Below are positions 32,946-43,139 of a stretch of 64,000 nt of DNA, piece after piece. A program made the position numbers and the translations under genes. The stretch is from Streptomyces tauricus (lineage in GTDB: Bacteria; Actinomycetota; Actinomycetes; Streptomycetales; Streptomycetaceae): NCBI RefSeq assembly GCF_014650955.1, contig NZ_BMVY01000014.1:124001-188000 (forward strand), in the 5' to 3' direction. Below the pieces are notes generated by a model. That model did not search any database. It saw only the letters and a program-made list of their open reading frames with translations, and was not told where the DNA came from. The stretch's first letter is position 1; each line of letters begins with the position of its first letter.

Positions 32946-33266
32946 CCCCGGAGCGACCTTCTGAGCGACCCCCGCGACGAGCGCGCGAATGAGGGCGTGA
33001 CCTGCTGAGAGAGGGCGGGGCCGGCCCAGTTGAGGGAGCGCGCGGGTCCTCAGGGGAGCGCACGATTTCACAGGGGAGCGCACCGGCCCATGCGCGGGCA
33101 AAGGACCGCCGTCCAAGGCAAAGCCCGGACCGGGTATCGGGGGCCCTCCGACAAGGAACGGCCAAGACGGCTCCAACACTCGACAGGTCCGGTGCGTTCA
33201 CGTCGGCGGAGGCGTCCACTGGAGGAAGGACAGACCCGTCCTCGTCCAGCGGCAAGAGGAGCCGGC

Positions 33267-33788
33267 ATGAGCGAGATCGCAGGACAGCCCGGTCGGATCA
33301 CCGGCGGACCCGCACACCGCGCCGACGCCGTCACGGCCACCGACACGGTCCACGAGTCGTACTCCTTCGCCTGCATGCGCTGCGGGCACGGCTGGGAGCA
33401 GTCGTACGAGATCGAGCACCACTTCGACGCCGAGGGAGCCGAGTTCGTGACGTACGTGGCGGACGGCCTGGTCGTGCCGTCGCCGCTGAGCCGGCCGAGC
33501 TGCGTGAACTGCGACGGGCACATCCTGCGCATCATGCGGGCCGGCCAGGTGTCCTCGGCGCAGAACTCGATGCGCCGCGCGTTGTCCGTACCGCCGATGA
33601 AGCGCGCCCCGGCCGCCGCGAAGGCCCCCGCCACCACGGCCTCCGCCACGGCTGCCGCGATGCCGGCGGACGCGGCGCAGTCGCCGGGCGCGGCCCAGCT
33701 GCCGGAGGCGGGCGCGATGCCCAAGGCCGCGCACCACTGGCACCTCTCCGATCTGCTGCACCCGTTCCACCACCGCAAGGCGGGGTGA
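33267..33788 (+). CDS. Zinc-ribbon-like hypothetical protein
   Basis: 173-residue protein of unknown function. Two CxxC pairs (CMRC at 36-39 and CVNC at 79-82) with an intervening HHF and acidic stretch make a probable zinc ribbon. Residues about 105-155 are an Ala/Pro/Met-rich disordered linker, and the C-terminus ends HHWHLSDLLHPFHHRKAG, adding five His in a row of 12 residues. AGAGGAG lies before the ATG. The protein may be a small regulator or a chaperone-like adaptor; no function can be assigned. Confidence 0.72.
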   Translation: MSEIAGQPGRITGGPAHRADAVTATDTVHESYSFACMRCGHGWEQSYEIEHHFDAEGAEFVTYVADGLVVPSPLSRPSCVNCDGHILRIMRAGQVSSAQNSMRRALSVPPMKRAPAAAKAPATTASATAAAMPADAAQSPGAAQLPEAGAMPKAAHHWHLSDLLHPFHHRKAG

Positions 33789-33845
33789 CTCCAGGGCGCC
33801 CGGCGGCACGGCATCCCGGGAGCGCGGCAACCCCGCGGCACGGGC

Positions 33846-33893
33846 GCCGGGTTCCCGCCTCGCGGACCGCTTCCCCGCGAGGCGGGACCCGGC
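33846..33893 (+). terminator. Terminator or bidirectional hairpin before tatD
   Basis: Arms 33846-33865 and 33875-33893 pair over 19 positions with a single bulged T (GCCGGGTTCCCGCCTCGCGG). No T-run follows, as is common for Streptomyces terminators. Confidence 0.75.
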
Positions 33894-33931
33894 GTTCCGT
33901 CGCCGGGAGGGCCCCTTCGTAGGATCGGGGT

Positions 33932-34801
33932 ATGCCTTCCAACGCCGAAGCCCCGCCCCTGCCGGACCCGCTGCGGGTACCGGTGGCCGACTCGCACACC
34001 CATCTCGACATGCAGTCCGGCACGGTCGAGGAAGGGCTCGCCAAGGCCGCGTCCGTCGGCGTGACGACGGTCGTGCAGGTGGGCTGCGACCTGAAGGGCT
34101 CGCGCTGGGCGGCCGAGACGGCAGCCGCGTACGACGCCGTCCACGCGACCGTCGCCCTCCACCCGAACGAGGCGCCGCGGATCGTGCATGGCGATCCCGA
34201 CGGATGGTCCCGGCAGGGTGCCAGGGTGGCCGGTGGCGCGGGCGCGCTGGACGAGGCGCTCGCCGAGATCGACCGGCTCGCCGCCCTGCCCCAGGTCAAG
34301 GGCGTCGGCGAGACCGGCCTCGACTACTTCCGCACCGGACCCGAGGGCATGGCCGCGCAGGAGCGGTCCTTCCGGGCGCACATCGAGATCGCCAAGCGGC
34401 ACGGCAAGGCACTCGTCATCCACGACCGGGACGCCCACACCGACGTGTTGCGGATCCTGAAGGAGGAGGGCGCGCCCGAGCGGACCGTCTTCCACTGCTA
34501 CTCCGGGGACGCGGAGATGGCGGCGGTCTGCGCCCGCGCCGGCTACTACATGTCGTTCGCCGGGAACATGACCTTCAAGAACGCGCAGCCGCTGCGCGAC
34601 GCCCTCGCCGTGGCGCCGCTCGAACTCGTCCTCGTCGAGACCGACGCGCCCTTCCTGACTCCCGTCCCGTACCGCGGACGGCCCAACGCCCCCTATCTCA
34701 TTCCGGTCACGGTCCGCGCCATGGCCGCCGTACGGGGGCTCGACGAGGACGTGCTGGCGACGGCGCTCTCGGCGAACACTGCCCGGGCGTTCGATTACTG
34801 A
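33932..34801 (+). CDS. tatD: TatD-family metal-dependent DNase
   Basis: 289-residue TatD/YcfH hydrolase, a TIM-barrel nuclease acting on DNA 3' ends. Metal ligands are all visible: HTH in ADSHTHLDM, GETGLDYF (bridging Glu), VIHDRDAHTD, FHCYSGD and ETDAPFL. A 15-residue Pro/Asp/Arg-rich insertion sits before ARVAGGAGALDEALAEI. The ATG has TAGGAT six bases upstream, so the mRNA is probably leaderless. rpfB follows after 180 bases. Confidence 0.92.
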   Translation: MPSNAEAPPLPDPLRVPVADSHTHLDMQSGTVEEGLAKAASVGVTTVVQVGCDLKGSRWAAETAAAYDAVHATVALHPNEAPRIVHGDPDGWSRQGARVAGGAGALDEALAEIDRLAALPQVKGVGETGLDYFRTGPEGMAAQERSFRAHIEIAKRHGKALVIHDRDAHTDVLRILKEEGAPERTVFHCYSGDAEMAAVCARAGYYMSFAGNMTFKNAQPLRDALAVAPLELVLVETDAPFLTPVPYRGRPNAPYLIPVTVRAMAAVRGLDEDVLATALSANTARAFDY

Positions 34802-34981
34802 CCCATAACGGACATCGCGCTCCCAGGGCCCGGCCCAGGGCGCTTCGCCACCCGCTGTAGTCGCGCTGCTTTGGAGAGTGACGAACGCTCCGCTAGGTTC
34901 TGTCCGCCCACCCGCCTCCCCTCAACCCGAAGGAGCCCCGCGGGCGTACCTCTCTCCACCGGTCTTCTGGAGCGTGTCGTC

Positions 34982-36580
34982 GTGAGCAGTCCGCAGTACG
35001 AGACGTATGGCCCGAGTCCGAGTCCGAGCCCGAGTCCGAGCCCAAGTCCGAGCCTGAGTTCGAACCCGTACCTGAATTCGGCGCACGGGCACGCCGAGTA
35101 CGGCAGCCACGAGCCGTACGGCCACGGATATCCGGACACGTATCGGCCCGCGTACGAGCAGGGGCACGAGCATGAGCACGTGCCCGCGTACGAGCACGGG
35201 AGCAGGCACGGGCCTGTGTACGCGTACGAGCTCGATCACGGGCCCGCGTACGGACACGAGTACGGGCACGGTTACGGTCACGTGCGCCCCGGTGAGGCCT
35301 GGTTCCCGGACGCGCCGACGCTTCCGCGGCAGGCGGTGCCTCTCGCGCCGACCACCGAACTGCCCGTGGATCCGTCCCCCGAACCGGCCACGGAACCGGC
35401 CACGGAATTGTTCGGCGAACCGTTCGGCGGGTCGAGCCGGTCCGGTGGGCGTGCCGAGGCCCGGCGGGCCGCGCGGCGTCGCAGGAGCGCGGAGCGGCCC
35501 GACGTACGGAAACTGCTCCCGCAGGCGCTGGTCGTGGCCTTCCTCGCGGGCGGCACCTCGGCCTTCGTCGCCGACGACAAGGCGATCGAACTGACCGTCG
35601 ACGGCAAGCCCCGCACCCTGCACACCTTCGCGGACGACGTGGGTGAGCTGCTCGCCGACGAAGGGGTCCGGGTGGGCGCCCATGACGTGGTGGCCCCCGC
35701 CCCCGGCACCGCGCTGACCAGCGGTGAGGAGATCGCCGTACGGTACGGGCGGCCTCTGCGGCTCACCCTGGACGGGCGGTCGAGCCACGAGTGGACCACC
35801 GCGCACACCGTGGACGAGGCGCTGCGGGAACTCGGGGTGCGCGCGGAGGGCGCGTACCTGTCGGTGCCGCGCGCCCGGCGGATCGGGCGGGCGGGGCTCG
35901 CGCTCGACGTCCGTACCGAGCGGACCGTGACGGTCATGGCGGACGGACAGGCGCGGACGGTCCGTACGAACGCGGCGACGGTCCGCGAGACCGTGGACGA
36001 GGCCGGGATCACGCTGCACGGCCAGGACACCCTCTCCGTCCCGGCCGACAGTTTCCCGCGTGACGGGCAGACGGTGACGGTCATGCGGATCACCGGCACG
36101 AAGGAGATCCGTGAGGAGTCGCTGCCCTTCGAGGTACGGCGGACCGAGGATCCCGGGCTGTTCCGGGGCACCGAGGTGGTGGAGCAGGCGGGGCGGCCCG
36201 GGCTGCGGCGCGTCACGTACTCCCTGCGGACCGTCAACGGTGTCGAGCAGAAGCCGCGGCGGCTGCGGTCCGAGGTGGTGCGCGAGCCGCGTGCGCAGGT
36301 GGTGAAGGTGGGGACGAAGCCGCTTCCCACGTCCGTGGAGGGCGCCGACCGCCTGAACTGGGAGGGGCTCGCCCACTGTGAGTCCGGGGGGCGGCCGGGG
36401 GCGGTCGACGCGTCCGGGACGTACGGGGGGCTGTATCAGTTCGATACGCGGACCTGGCAGGCGTTGGGTGGGGTGGGGAGGCCGCAGGACGCTTCCGCGG
36501 CGGAGCAGACGTTTCGGGCGAAGAAGTTGTATGTGCGGCGGGGGGCGAGTCCGTGGCCCCACTGTGGAGGGCGCTTGTAG
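34982..36580 (+). CDS. rpfB: Resuscitation-promoting factor RpfB-like protein
   Basis: 532-residue cell-wall lytic transglycosylase-like protein. Order: an unusual N-terminal region of about 175 residues with an SP dipeptide repeat (about 10-25) and a His/Tyr/Glu-rich segment (about 30-105), then an Arg-rich stop and a membrane segment (about 180-198). Three DUF348 domains (each starting like VDGKPRTLHTFADDVGELL), a G5 domain (RITGTKEIREESLPFEV...) and a C-terminal Rpf domain (LNWEGLAHCESGG; catalytic Glu467) follow. The GTG at 34982 follows a CTGGAG site. It probably cleaves peptidoglycan during germination and growth resumption. No ydaO-type riboswitch was recognised upstream. Confidence 0.9.
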   Translation: MSSPQYETYGPSPSPSPSPSPSPSLSSNPYLNSAHGHAEYGSHEPYGHGYPDTYRPAYEQGHEHEHVPAYEHGSRHGPVYAYELDHGPAYGHEYGHGYGHVRPGEAWFPDAPTLPRQAVPLAPTTELPVDPSPEPATEPATELFGEPFGGSSRSGGRAEARRAARRRRSAERPDVRKLLPQALVVAFLAGGTSAFVADDKAIELTVDGKPRTLHTFADDVGELLADEGVRVGAHDVVAPAPGTALTSGEEIAVRYGRPLRLTLDGRSSHEWTTAHTVDEALRELGVRAEGAYLSVPRARRIGRAGLALDVRTERTVTVMADGQARTVRTNAATVRETVDEAGITLHGQDTLSVPADSFPRDGQTVTVMRITGTKEIREESLPFEVRRTEDPGLFRGTEVVEQAGRPGLRRVTYSLRTVNGVEQKPRRLRSEVVREPRAQVVKVGTKPLPTSVEGADRLNWEGLAHCESGGRPGAVDASGTYGGLYQFDTRTWQALGGVGRPQDASAAEQTFRAKKLYVRRGASPWPHCGGRL

Positions 36581-36592
36581 GGGGCATCGCTA

Positions 36593-36609
36593 CGGGGGCT
36601 CCGCCCCCG
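36593..36609 (+). terminator. Short terminator hairpin after rpfB
   Basis: CGGGGGC-TCC-GCCCCCG, a 7-bp stem found commonly after Streptomyces genes. Confidence 0.6.
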
Positions 36610-36640
36610 AACCCCCGTCGTCCGCGGGCCCGGTGGGGGC

Positions 36641-36920
36641 GTTCGCGCAGTTCCCCGCGCCCCTGAAAGGCGGGGCTGCGCCCTGGGTGGGCGGGGTTTT
36701 GTCCGCGGCGCGGTGAGCGCTGAGCGCGCAGTTCCCCGCGCCCCTTGAAAGCGGGGTGCGCCCTGGGTGGGCGGGGTTTTGCCCGTGCGCCCTGTGAGGG
36801 CTGGGCGCGCAGTTCCCCGCGCCCCTTGAAAGCGGGCTGTGCCGCGGGTGGGCGGGGTTTTGTCCGCGCGTGCGGTGAGGGCTGGGCGCGCCGGTCCCCG
36901 CGTCCCTGGCGAGGGGGGGT
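36641..36920 (+). repeat. 81-bp tandem repeat, three to four copies
   Basis: Copies align with an exact 81-base step: the CAG of the core falls at 36648, 36729 and 36810, and the diverged fourth at 36891. Each unit contains the GCGCAGTTCCCCGCGCCCCT core, a GGGTGGGCGGGGTTTTG block and GTGAGGGCTG. It fills most of the 413-base gap between rpfB and ksgA. Confidence 0.92.
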
Positions 36921-36993
36921 GTGGCCCGGCTCTGCAGTGCGGGCGTAACACCCGTGGGCGGGGGGTGGGGGTGGGCACCCTTACCCTTGGGGC

Positions 36994-37854
36994 GTGACCA
37001 GCCCCGCCTCCGACGCCCTTCTGGGTCCCGCCGACGTCCGCGAACTCGCGGCAGCGCTCGGCGTACGGCCCACCAAGCAGCGCGGTCAGAACTTCGTCAT
37101 CGACGCCAACACCGTGCGGCGCATCGTCCGGACCGCCGGCGTCCGTCCCGAGGACGTGGTCGTCGAGGTCGGACCGGGCCTCGGGTCCCTGACCCTGGGA
37201 CTCCTGGAGGCGGCCGAGAGCGTCGTCGCCGTCGAGATCGACGACACCCTCGCGGGCGCGCTGCCCGCCACGATCGCCGCCCGCATGCCGGAACGCGCCG
37301 AGCGCTTCTCGCTCGTCCACGAGGACGCCATGCAGGTCACCGAACTGCCGGGCCCCGCCCCGACGGCTCTGGTCGCGAACCTCCCGTACAACGTCGCCGT
37401 GCCCGTGCTGCTGCACATGCTCGACACCTTCCCCACCATCGAGCGCACGCTCGTGATGGTGCAGGCGGAGGTCGCCGACCGGCTCGCCGCGCCGCCCGGC
37501 TCGAAGGTCTACGGCGTGCCCTCCGTGAAGGCGAACTGGCACGCCGAGGTCAAGCGGGCCGGCTCCATCGGCCGCAACGTCTTCTGGCCCGCCCCGAACG
37601 TCGACAGCGGGCTCGTCTCGCTCGTCCGCCGCGCGGAGCCGGTGAAGACGACCGCCTCCCAGCGCGAGGTCTTCGCCGTCGTGGACGCCGCCTTCGCCCA
37701 GCGGCGCAAGACGCTGCGGGCCGCGCTGGCCGGCTGGGCCGGTTCGGCGCCCGCCGCCGAGGCCGCGCTGGTCGCCGCGGGGGTCTCGCCGCAGGCGCGG
37801 GGCGAGTCCCTGACGGTGGAGGAGTTCGCACGGATCGCGGAGAACAAGCAGTGA
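36994..37854 (+). CDS. ksgA: 16S rRNA dimethyladenosine transferase KsgA/RsmA
   Basis: 286-residue methyltransferase that dimethylates A1518 and A1519 near the 3' end of 16S rRNA. Seen: TKQRGQNFVID, the AdoMet motif VEVGPGLGSLT (about 50-60), VEID, EDAMQ, the catalytic NLPYNVA (about 130-136) and the C-terminal helical RRKTLRAAL domain. The GTG at 36994 has TACCCT six bases upstream, so the transcript is probably leaderless and starts just beyond the 81-bp repeat. Its stop overlaps the ispE GTG. Confidence 0.95.
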   Translation: MTSPASDALLGPADVRELAAALGVRPTKQRGQNFVIDANTVRRIVRTAGVRPEDVVVEVGPGLGSLTLGLLEAAESVVAVEIDDTLAGALPATIAARMPERAERFSLVHEDAMQVTELPGPAPTALVANLPYNVAVPVLLHMLDTFPTIERTLVMVQAEVADRLAAPPGSKVYGVPSVKANWHAEVKRAGSIGRNVFWPAPNVDSGLVSLVRRAEPVKTTASQREVFAVVDAAFAQRRKTLRAALAGWAGSAPAAEAALVAAGVSPQARGESLTVEEFARIAENKQ

Positions 37855-38780
37855 GCGTGACGGGTGCTGTGACGGGTGACGTGCGGGGTGGCGTGACCGT
37901 ACGGGTTCCCGCCAAGGTCAATGTTCAGTTGGCCGTGGGGGGCGCGCGGGCCGACGGGTTCCATGACCTCGCCAATGTGTTTCTCGCCGTCGGGCTCTAC
38001 GACGAGGTGACGGTGACCCCCGCCGACGCCCTCCGGGTGACCTGCGAGGGGCCCGACGCGGACCAGGTGCCGCTCGACCGTACGAATCTGGCGGCGCGGG
38101 CCGTGGAGAAGCTGGCCGCGCGGTACGGGCGCCGGGCCGACGTGCACATCCACATCGCGAAGGACATCCCGGTCGCCGGAGGCATGGCGGGCGGTTCCGC
38201 CGACGGCGCGGGCGCGCTCGTCGCCTGCGACGCCCTCTGGGGTACGGGGGCCTCGCGGGACGAGCTTCTTGAGATCTGCGCCGAGCTCGGCAGCGATGTG
38301 CCGTTCAGCCTCGTCGGCGGGGCCGCGCTCGGGACCGGGCGGGGGGAGAAACTGCGGGTTCTGGAGGTCGGGGGGACCTTCCACTGGGTGTTCGCCGTGG
38401 CCGACGGGGGGCTATCGACGCCGGCGGTGTACGGGGAGTTCGACCGGCTCCATGCGGGGGTGGCGGTGCCTGAGCCGGTTGCCTCCGGGGCGCTTCTCGA
38501 GGCGTTGGCCTCGGGGGACGCCCTGGCGTTGGCCGGGGCCGTGTCCAATGATCTGCAGGGTGCCGCGTTGTCCTTGCGGCCGTCCTTGGAATCGACGTTG
38601 ACCGCCGGGGTCGAGGGCGGGGCGTTGGCCGCGATCGTTTCCGGGTCCGGGCCCACCACCGCGTTTCTTGTCTCGGACGGGGAGTCGGCGGGGAAGGTGG
38701 CGGAGGCGCTGCTGGCGTCCGGGGTCTGTCGCGCTGCGCGCGTGGCTGTGGGGCCCGTGCCGGGAGCCGTCGTGCTGTGA
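37851..38780 (+). CDS. ispE: 4-diphosphocytidyl-2-C-methyl-D-erythritol kinase IspE
   Basis: 309-residue GHMP kinase, the fourth enzyme of the non-mevalonate isoprenoid pathway. It has the N-terminal substrate motif VRVPAKVNVQLAVG (about 14-27), the GHMP phosphate loop PVAGGMAGGSADGAG (about 106-120) and the C-terminal SGSGPTTAFLV. The GTG overlaps the ksgA stop by four bases, the usual order in actinobacteria. A block of GCGCCGTTCCCC repeats follows. Confidence 0.94.
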   Translation: MSVTGAVTGDVRGGVTVRVPAKVNVQLAVGGARADGFHDLANVFLAVGLYDEVTVTPADALRVTCEGPDADQVPLDRTNLAARAVEKLAARYGRRADVHIHIAKDIPVAGGMAGGSADGAGALVACDALWGTGASRDELLEICAELGSDVPFSLVGGAALGTGRGEKLRVLEVGGTFHWVFAVADGGLSTPAVYGEFDRLHAGVAVPEPVASGALLEALASGDALALAGAVSNDLQGAALSLRPSLESTLTAGVEGGALAAIVSGSGPTTAFLVSDGESAGKVAEALLASGVCRAARVAVGPVPGAVVL

Positions 38781-38821
38781 CCTGCACGGTCGTGTCGGCT
38801 GTGGGTCGGTGGGGGCCGGTT

Positions 38822-38950
38822 GCGCCGTTCCCCGCGCCCCTGAAGGCAAAGACTGCGCCGTTCCCCGCGCCCCTGGGGCTGCGCCCCTAAAAGACTGCGC
38901 CGTTCCCCGCGCCCCTAAAGGCGAAAGACTGCGCCGTTCCCCGCGCCCCT
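38822..38950 (+). repeat. Four direct copies of a GCGCCGTTCCCC element
   Basis: GCGCCGTTCCCCGCGCCCCT begins at 38822, 38855, 38897 and 38931, spaced 33, 42 and 34 bases. It is a one-base variant of the 36648-36891 core. It fills most of the 292-base gap to the ABC-F gene. Confidence 0.9.
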
Positions 38951-39072
38951 ATCGGGCGCCCTCCATGGGGCGTTCCCCACCGTGTGCCGCCGTCCCTTTT
39001 GGGAGGGCGGAAGGATCATCCTTCCGGGCGACTACCCTGGAAGGTCGATCGATCCCCCTTGTCAGGAGTGCG

Positions 39073-40881
<1,809 letters not shown>

Positions 40882-40913
40882 AGAGCGCGTGAACAAGCGT
40901 AACGAGGGCATCA

Positions 40914-40953
40914 CGGGCCGGTTCTCCCTTGGAAACAGGGAAGAACCGGCCCG
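40914..40953 (+). terminator. Terminator after the ABC-F gene
   Basis: 12-bp stem CGGGCCGGTTCT / AGAACCGGCCCG plus a further four pairs beyond a one-base bulge. Confidence 0.85.
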
Positions 40954-41093
40954 GTGTTCGAGCGCTCCAGGGTGATAGAAAGAGCCGTCTGGGAACACTC
41001 TCAGGCTCTATGACAACCACTGTGAGTGCATCGCCCGCTGCGGTGCGTACTGCAGGGCATGGCTAAAAATCAGTGAAGAGGGGGAACGCGCTG

Positions 41094-43019
41094 ATGACTC
41101 AGCCGCCTGAAAAGCCGTCGCAGCAGGGCGGGTTCGGAGCGCCGCAGGATCCGCCGCCGCAGGGCGGCTTCGGGCCTCCGCAAGGCCCGCAGGACCCGCG
41201 GGATGCGCAAGGAGCCACGCCTCCGCCGCCCGCTCAGCCGCCGGCCGGCCCGCCGCCCCCGCACGGAGCACCCCAGGGCGCCCCGCAGACACCGCCGCCC
41301 CCGCCTCCGCAGGGCGCGCCGGGCTCCCCGCCGCCGCCCGCGCCCGGTTACGGCTATCCGCAGCAGCAGCAGCAGCCCGGCCCGTACGGACAGCCGCAGC
41401 AGCCGGGGCCGTACGGCTATCCGCAGCAGCCGGGCCCGTACGCGCAGCCCGGTCCCTACGGTCAGCAGCAGCCGGGGCCCTACGGTCAGCAGGCGGGCCC
41501 CTACGGCCAGCAGCAGCCCGGTTACGGCTACCCGACGCAGCCGCAGTTCCCGGGCGGGCCCGGTACTCCGCCCGGCGGTGGCTCACGCGGTCCCTTCAAG
41601 GGGAAGCCCGCCGTGATCATCGGGGCCGCGCTGGCGGCGGTGCTCGTCGTCGGCGGCACGGTCGTCGCCCTCACCGGCGGTGACGACGGCGGCAGCGAGA
41701 AGAAGCCCGTCGCCGACAAGAGCCAGGACGCCAAGCCCTCCGGGTCCGACGCGCCCATCAACCCCGGCGACGGCGACGGCGACGGCAACGCCGGTTCCGA
41801 GGACCTCAACGCGGGCCGCCAGGCGGGCGAGTCGAAGGTGCTCTGGTACAAGGAGGCGCCCGACGCGCCCGGTTCCGGCGCCGACGCCCCCGGTATGTGG
41901 ATCACGGACAAGGTCGCCGTGAAGGCCGCGTACAAGCAGCTCCTCGCCTACAACGTCGACGACGGCAAGGTCAGCTGGCCCGCGATCACGTTCGAGCAGC
42001 CGATCTGTGCCGCGTCCGCCCAGAAGACGTCCGACGACAAGGTCTTCGTGGCGTACAAGGAAGGCACCAAGGACACCGCCGAGTGCAACCAGCTCGTGGA
42101 GATCGACCTCGCCACCGGCAAGAAGGGCTGGACGAAGGAGATCCCGAAGGGTGAGCTGTTCGACAGCTCCCTCTCCCTGAGCCTGAACATCTCCGGGGAC
42201 ACCCTGATGGTCGGCCGCTCCCAGTCCGGCCTCGGCTACGACACGGACAGCGGCGACAAGCTCTTCGACAAGAAGAGGTACAGCAACGCCTGCTTCCCGT
42301 CGGCGTTCGCGGGCGGCGCCAAGCTGCTCTCCGTCTCCTCCTGCGGCGCGGGCGGCGACGACGAGCACGACGAGGTGCAGGAGCTCGACCCGGCGACCGG
42401 CAAGGCCAAGTGGACCAAGAAGATCCCCAAGGGCTGGCGCGTGGAGCGCGCCTACTCCGTCGACCCCGTCGTCCTCTACCTCACCAACGCGGACAAGAAG
42501 CAGTGGAACGTCACCACGCTGAAGAACGACGGCACGGCCCGTTCGCAGCTCGACGTCGACGAGTCGTTCGCGCCGCAGTGCGGCTGGGCGATCCTCTCGC
42601 GTGACCTCCAGAGCTGCGTGGGCGTGGCGGCCGACGCCAACACCCTCTATCTGCCCACCGAGGCGAAGAGCGGGGCCAACGAGGTCGTCGCGGTCAGCCT
42701 GGAGACCGGCAAGGAGAAGTGGCGCGTCAAGTCCCCCGCGGACGAGACGATGCTGCCTCTGAGGATGGACGGCACGAACCTCGTCGCGTACGTGGAGCCC
42801 TCGTACGACGCGGGCGGCCGGATCGTCTCGGTCCCGACCGGCGGCGGTTCGCACACCCCGAAGACGCTGCTGCAGAACCCGCAGGGCGCGGCGGATGTGG
42901 AGAACGGTTTCTTCTCGAAGGCCGTCGACTACGTGGACGGGCGCTTCTACCTCTCCACCACCCGGCTGACGGGCAACGACGAGTCGAAGGAGAAGCTGAT
43001 GCTGGCCTACGGCAAGTGA
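41094..43019 (+). CDS. Membrane-anchored PQQ-like beta-propeller protein 1
   Basis: 641-residue protein of unknown function. Residues 1-170 are a Pro/Gly/Gln/Tyr-rich tail with repeats such as PQQPGPYGYPQ and YGQQQPG. A single membrane helix (about 173-193) and an Asp/Gly/Ser linker lead to a C-terminal PQQ-type beta-propeller (repeats ending DGKVSW, ATGKKGW, ATGKAKW, ETGKEKW). The tail would be cytoplasmic and the propeller outside. Start at the ATG at 41094 after GAGGGGG; an in-frame GTG at 41073 is weaker. Paralogous with the next gene. A role in envelope binding or sensing is inference. Confidence 0.85.
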   Translation: MTQPPEKPSQQGGFGAPQDPPPQGGFGPPQGPQDPRDAQGATPPPPAQPPAGPPPPHGAPQGAPQTPPPPPPQGAPGSPPPPAPGYGYPQQQQQPGPYGQPQQPGPYGYPQQPGPYAQPGPYGQQQPGPYGQQAGPYGQQQPGYGYPTQPQFPGGPGTPPGGGSRGPFKGKPAVIIGAALAAVLVVGGTVVALTGGDDGGSEKKPVADKSQDAKPSGSDAPINPGDGDGDGNAGSEDLNAGRQAGESKVLWYKEAPDAPGSGADAPGMWITDKVAVKAAYKQLLAYNVDDGKVSWPAITFEQPICAASAQKTSDDKVFVAYKEGTKDTAECNQLVEIDLATGKKGWTKEIPKGELFDSSLSLSLNISGDTLMVGRSQSGLGYDTDSGDKLFDKKRYSNACFPSAFAGGAKLLSVSSCGAGGDDEHDEVQELDPATGKAKWTKKIPKGWRVERAYSVDPVVLYLTNADKKQWNVTTLKNDGTARSQLDVDESFAPQCGWAILSRDLQSCVGVAADANTLYLPTEAKSGANEVVAVSLETGKEKWRVKSPADETMLPLRMDGTNLVAYVEPSYDAGGRIVSVPTGGGSHTPKTLLQNPQGAADVENGFFSKAVDYVDGRFYLSTTRLTGNDESKEKLMLAYGK

Positions 43020-43139
43020 CCGTGCCCGCCTCCGCCTCCGACCTCTGCGCGTGTCGCGTGCACGTCCGCGTCCGTCCCACCTGCGTCTCTCGCGCCTCCC
43101 GCTTCCCTTCCGTCCCCTTCGTATCGAGGTACTCACGTC

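Noticed and set aside
34802..34981. c-di-AMP (ydaO) riboswitch before rpfB, as known for rpfA in Streptomyces
   Set aside because: I could not find the conserved paired blocks or the typical GGGTGAATCC-like parts in this 180-base leader.
36641..36920. CRISPR array
   Set aside because: Units are contiguous 81-bp repeats with no unique spacers, and no cas gene is near.
36436..37542. Minus-strand frame with a 27-residue repeat
   Set aside because: The repeat simply mirrors the 81-bp DNA array, and the rest is antisense to rpfB and ksgA; no ribosome site or family motif.
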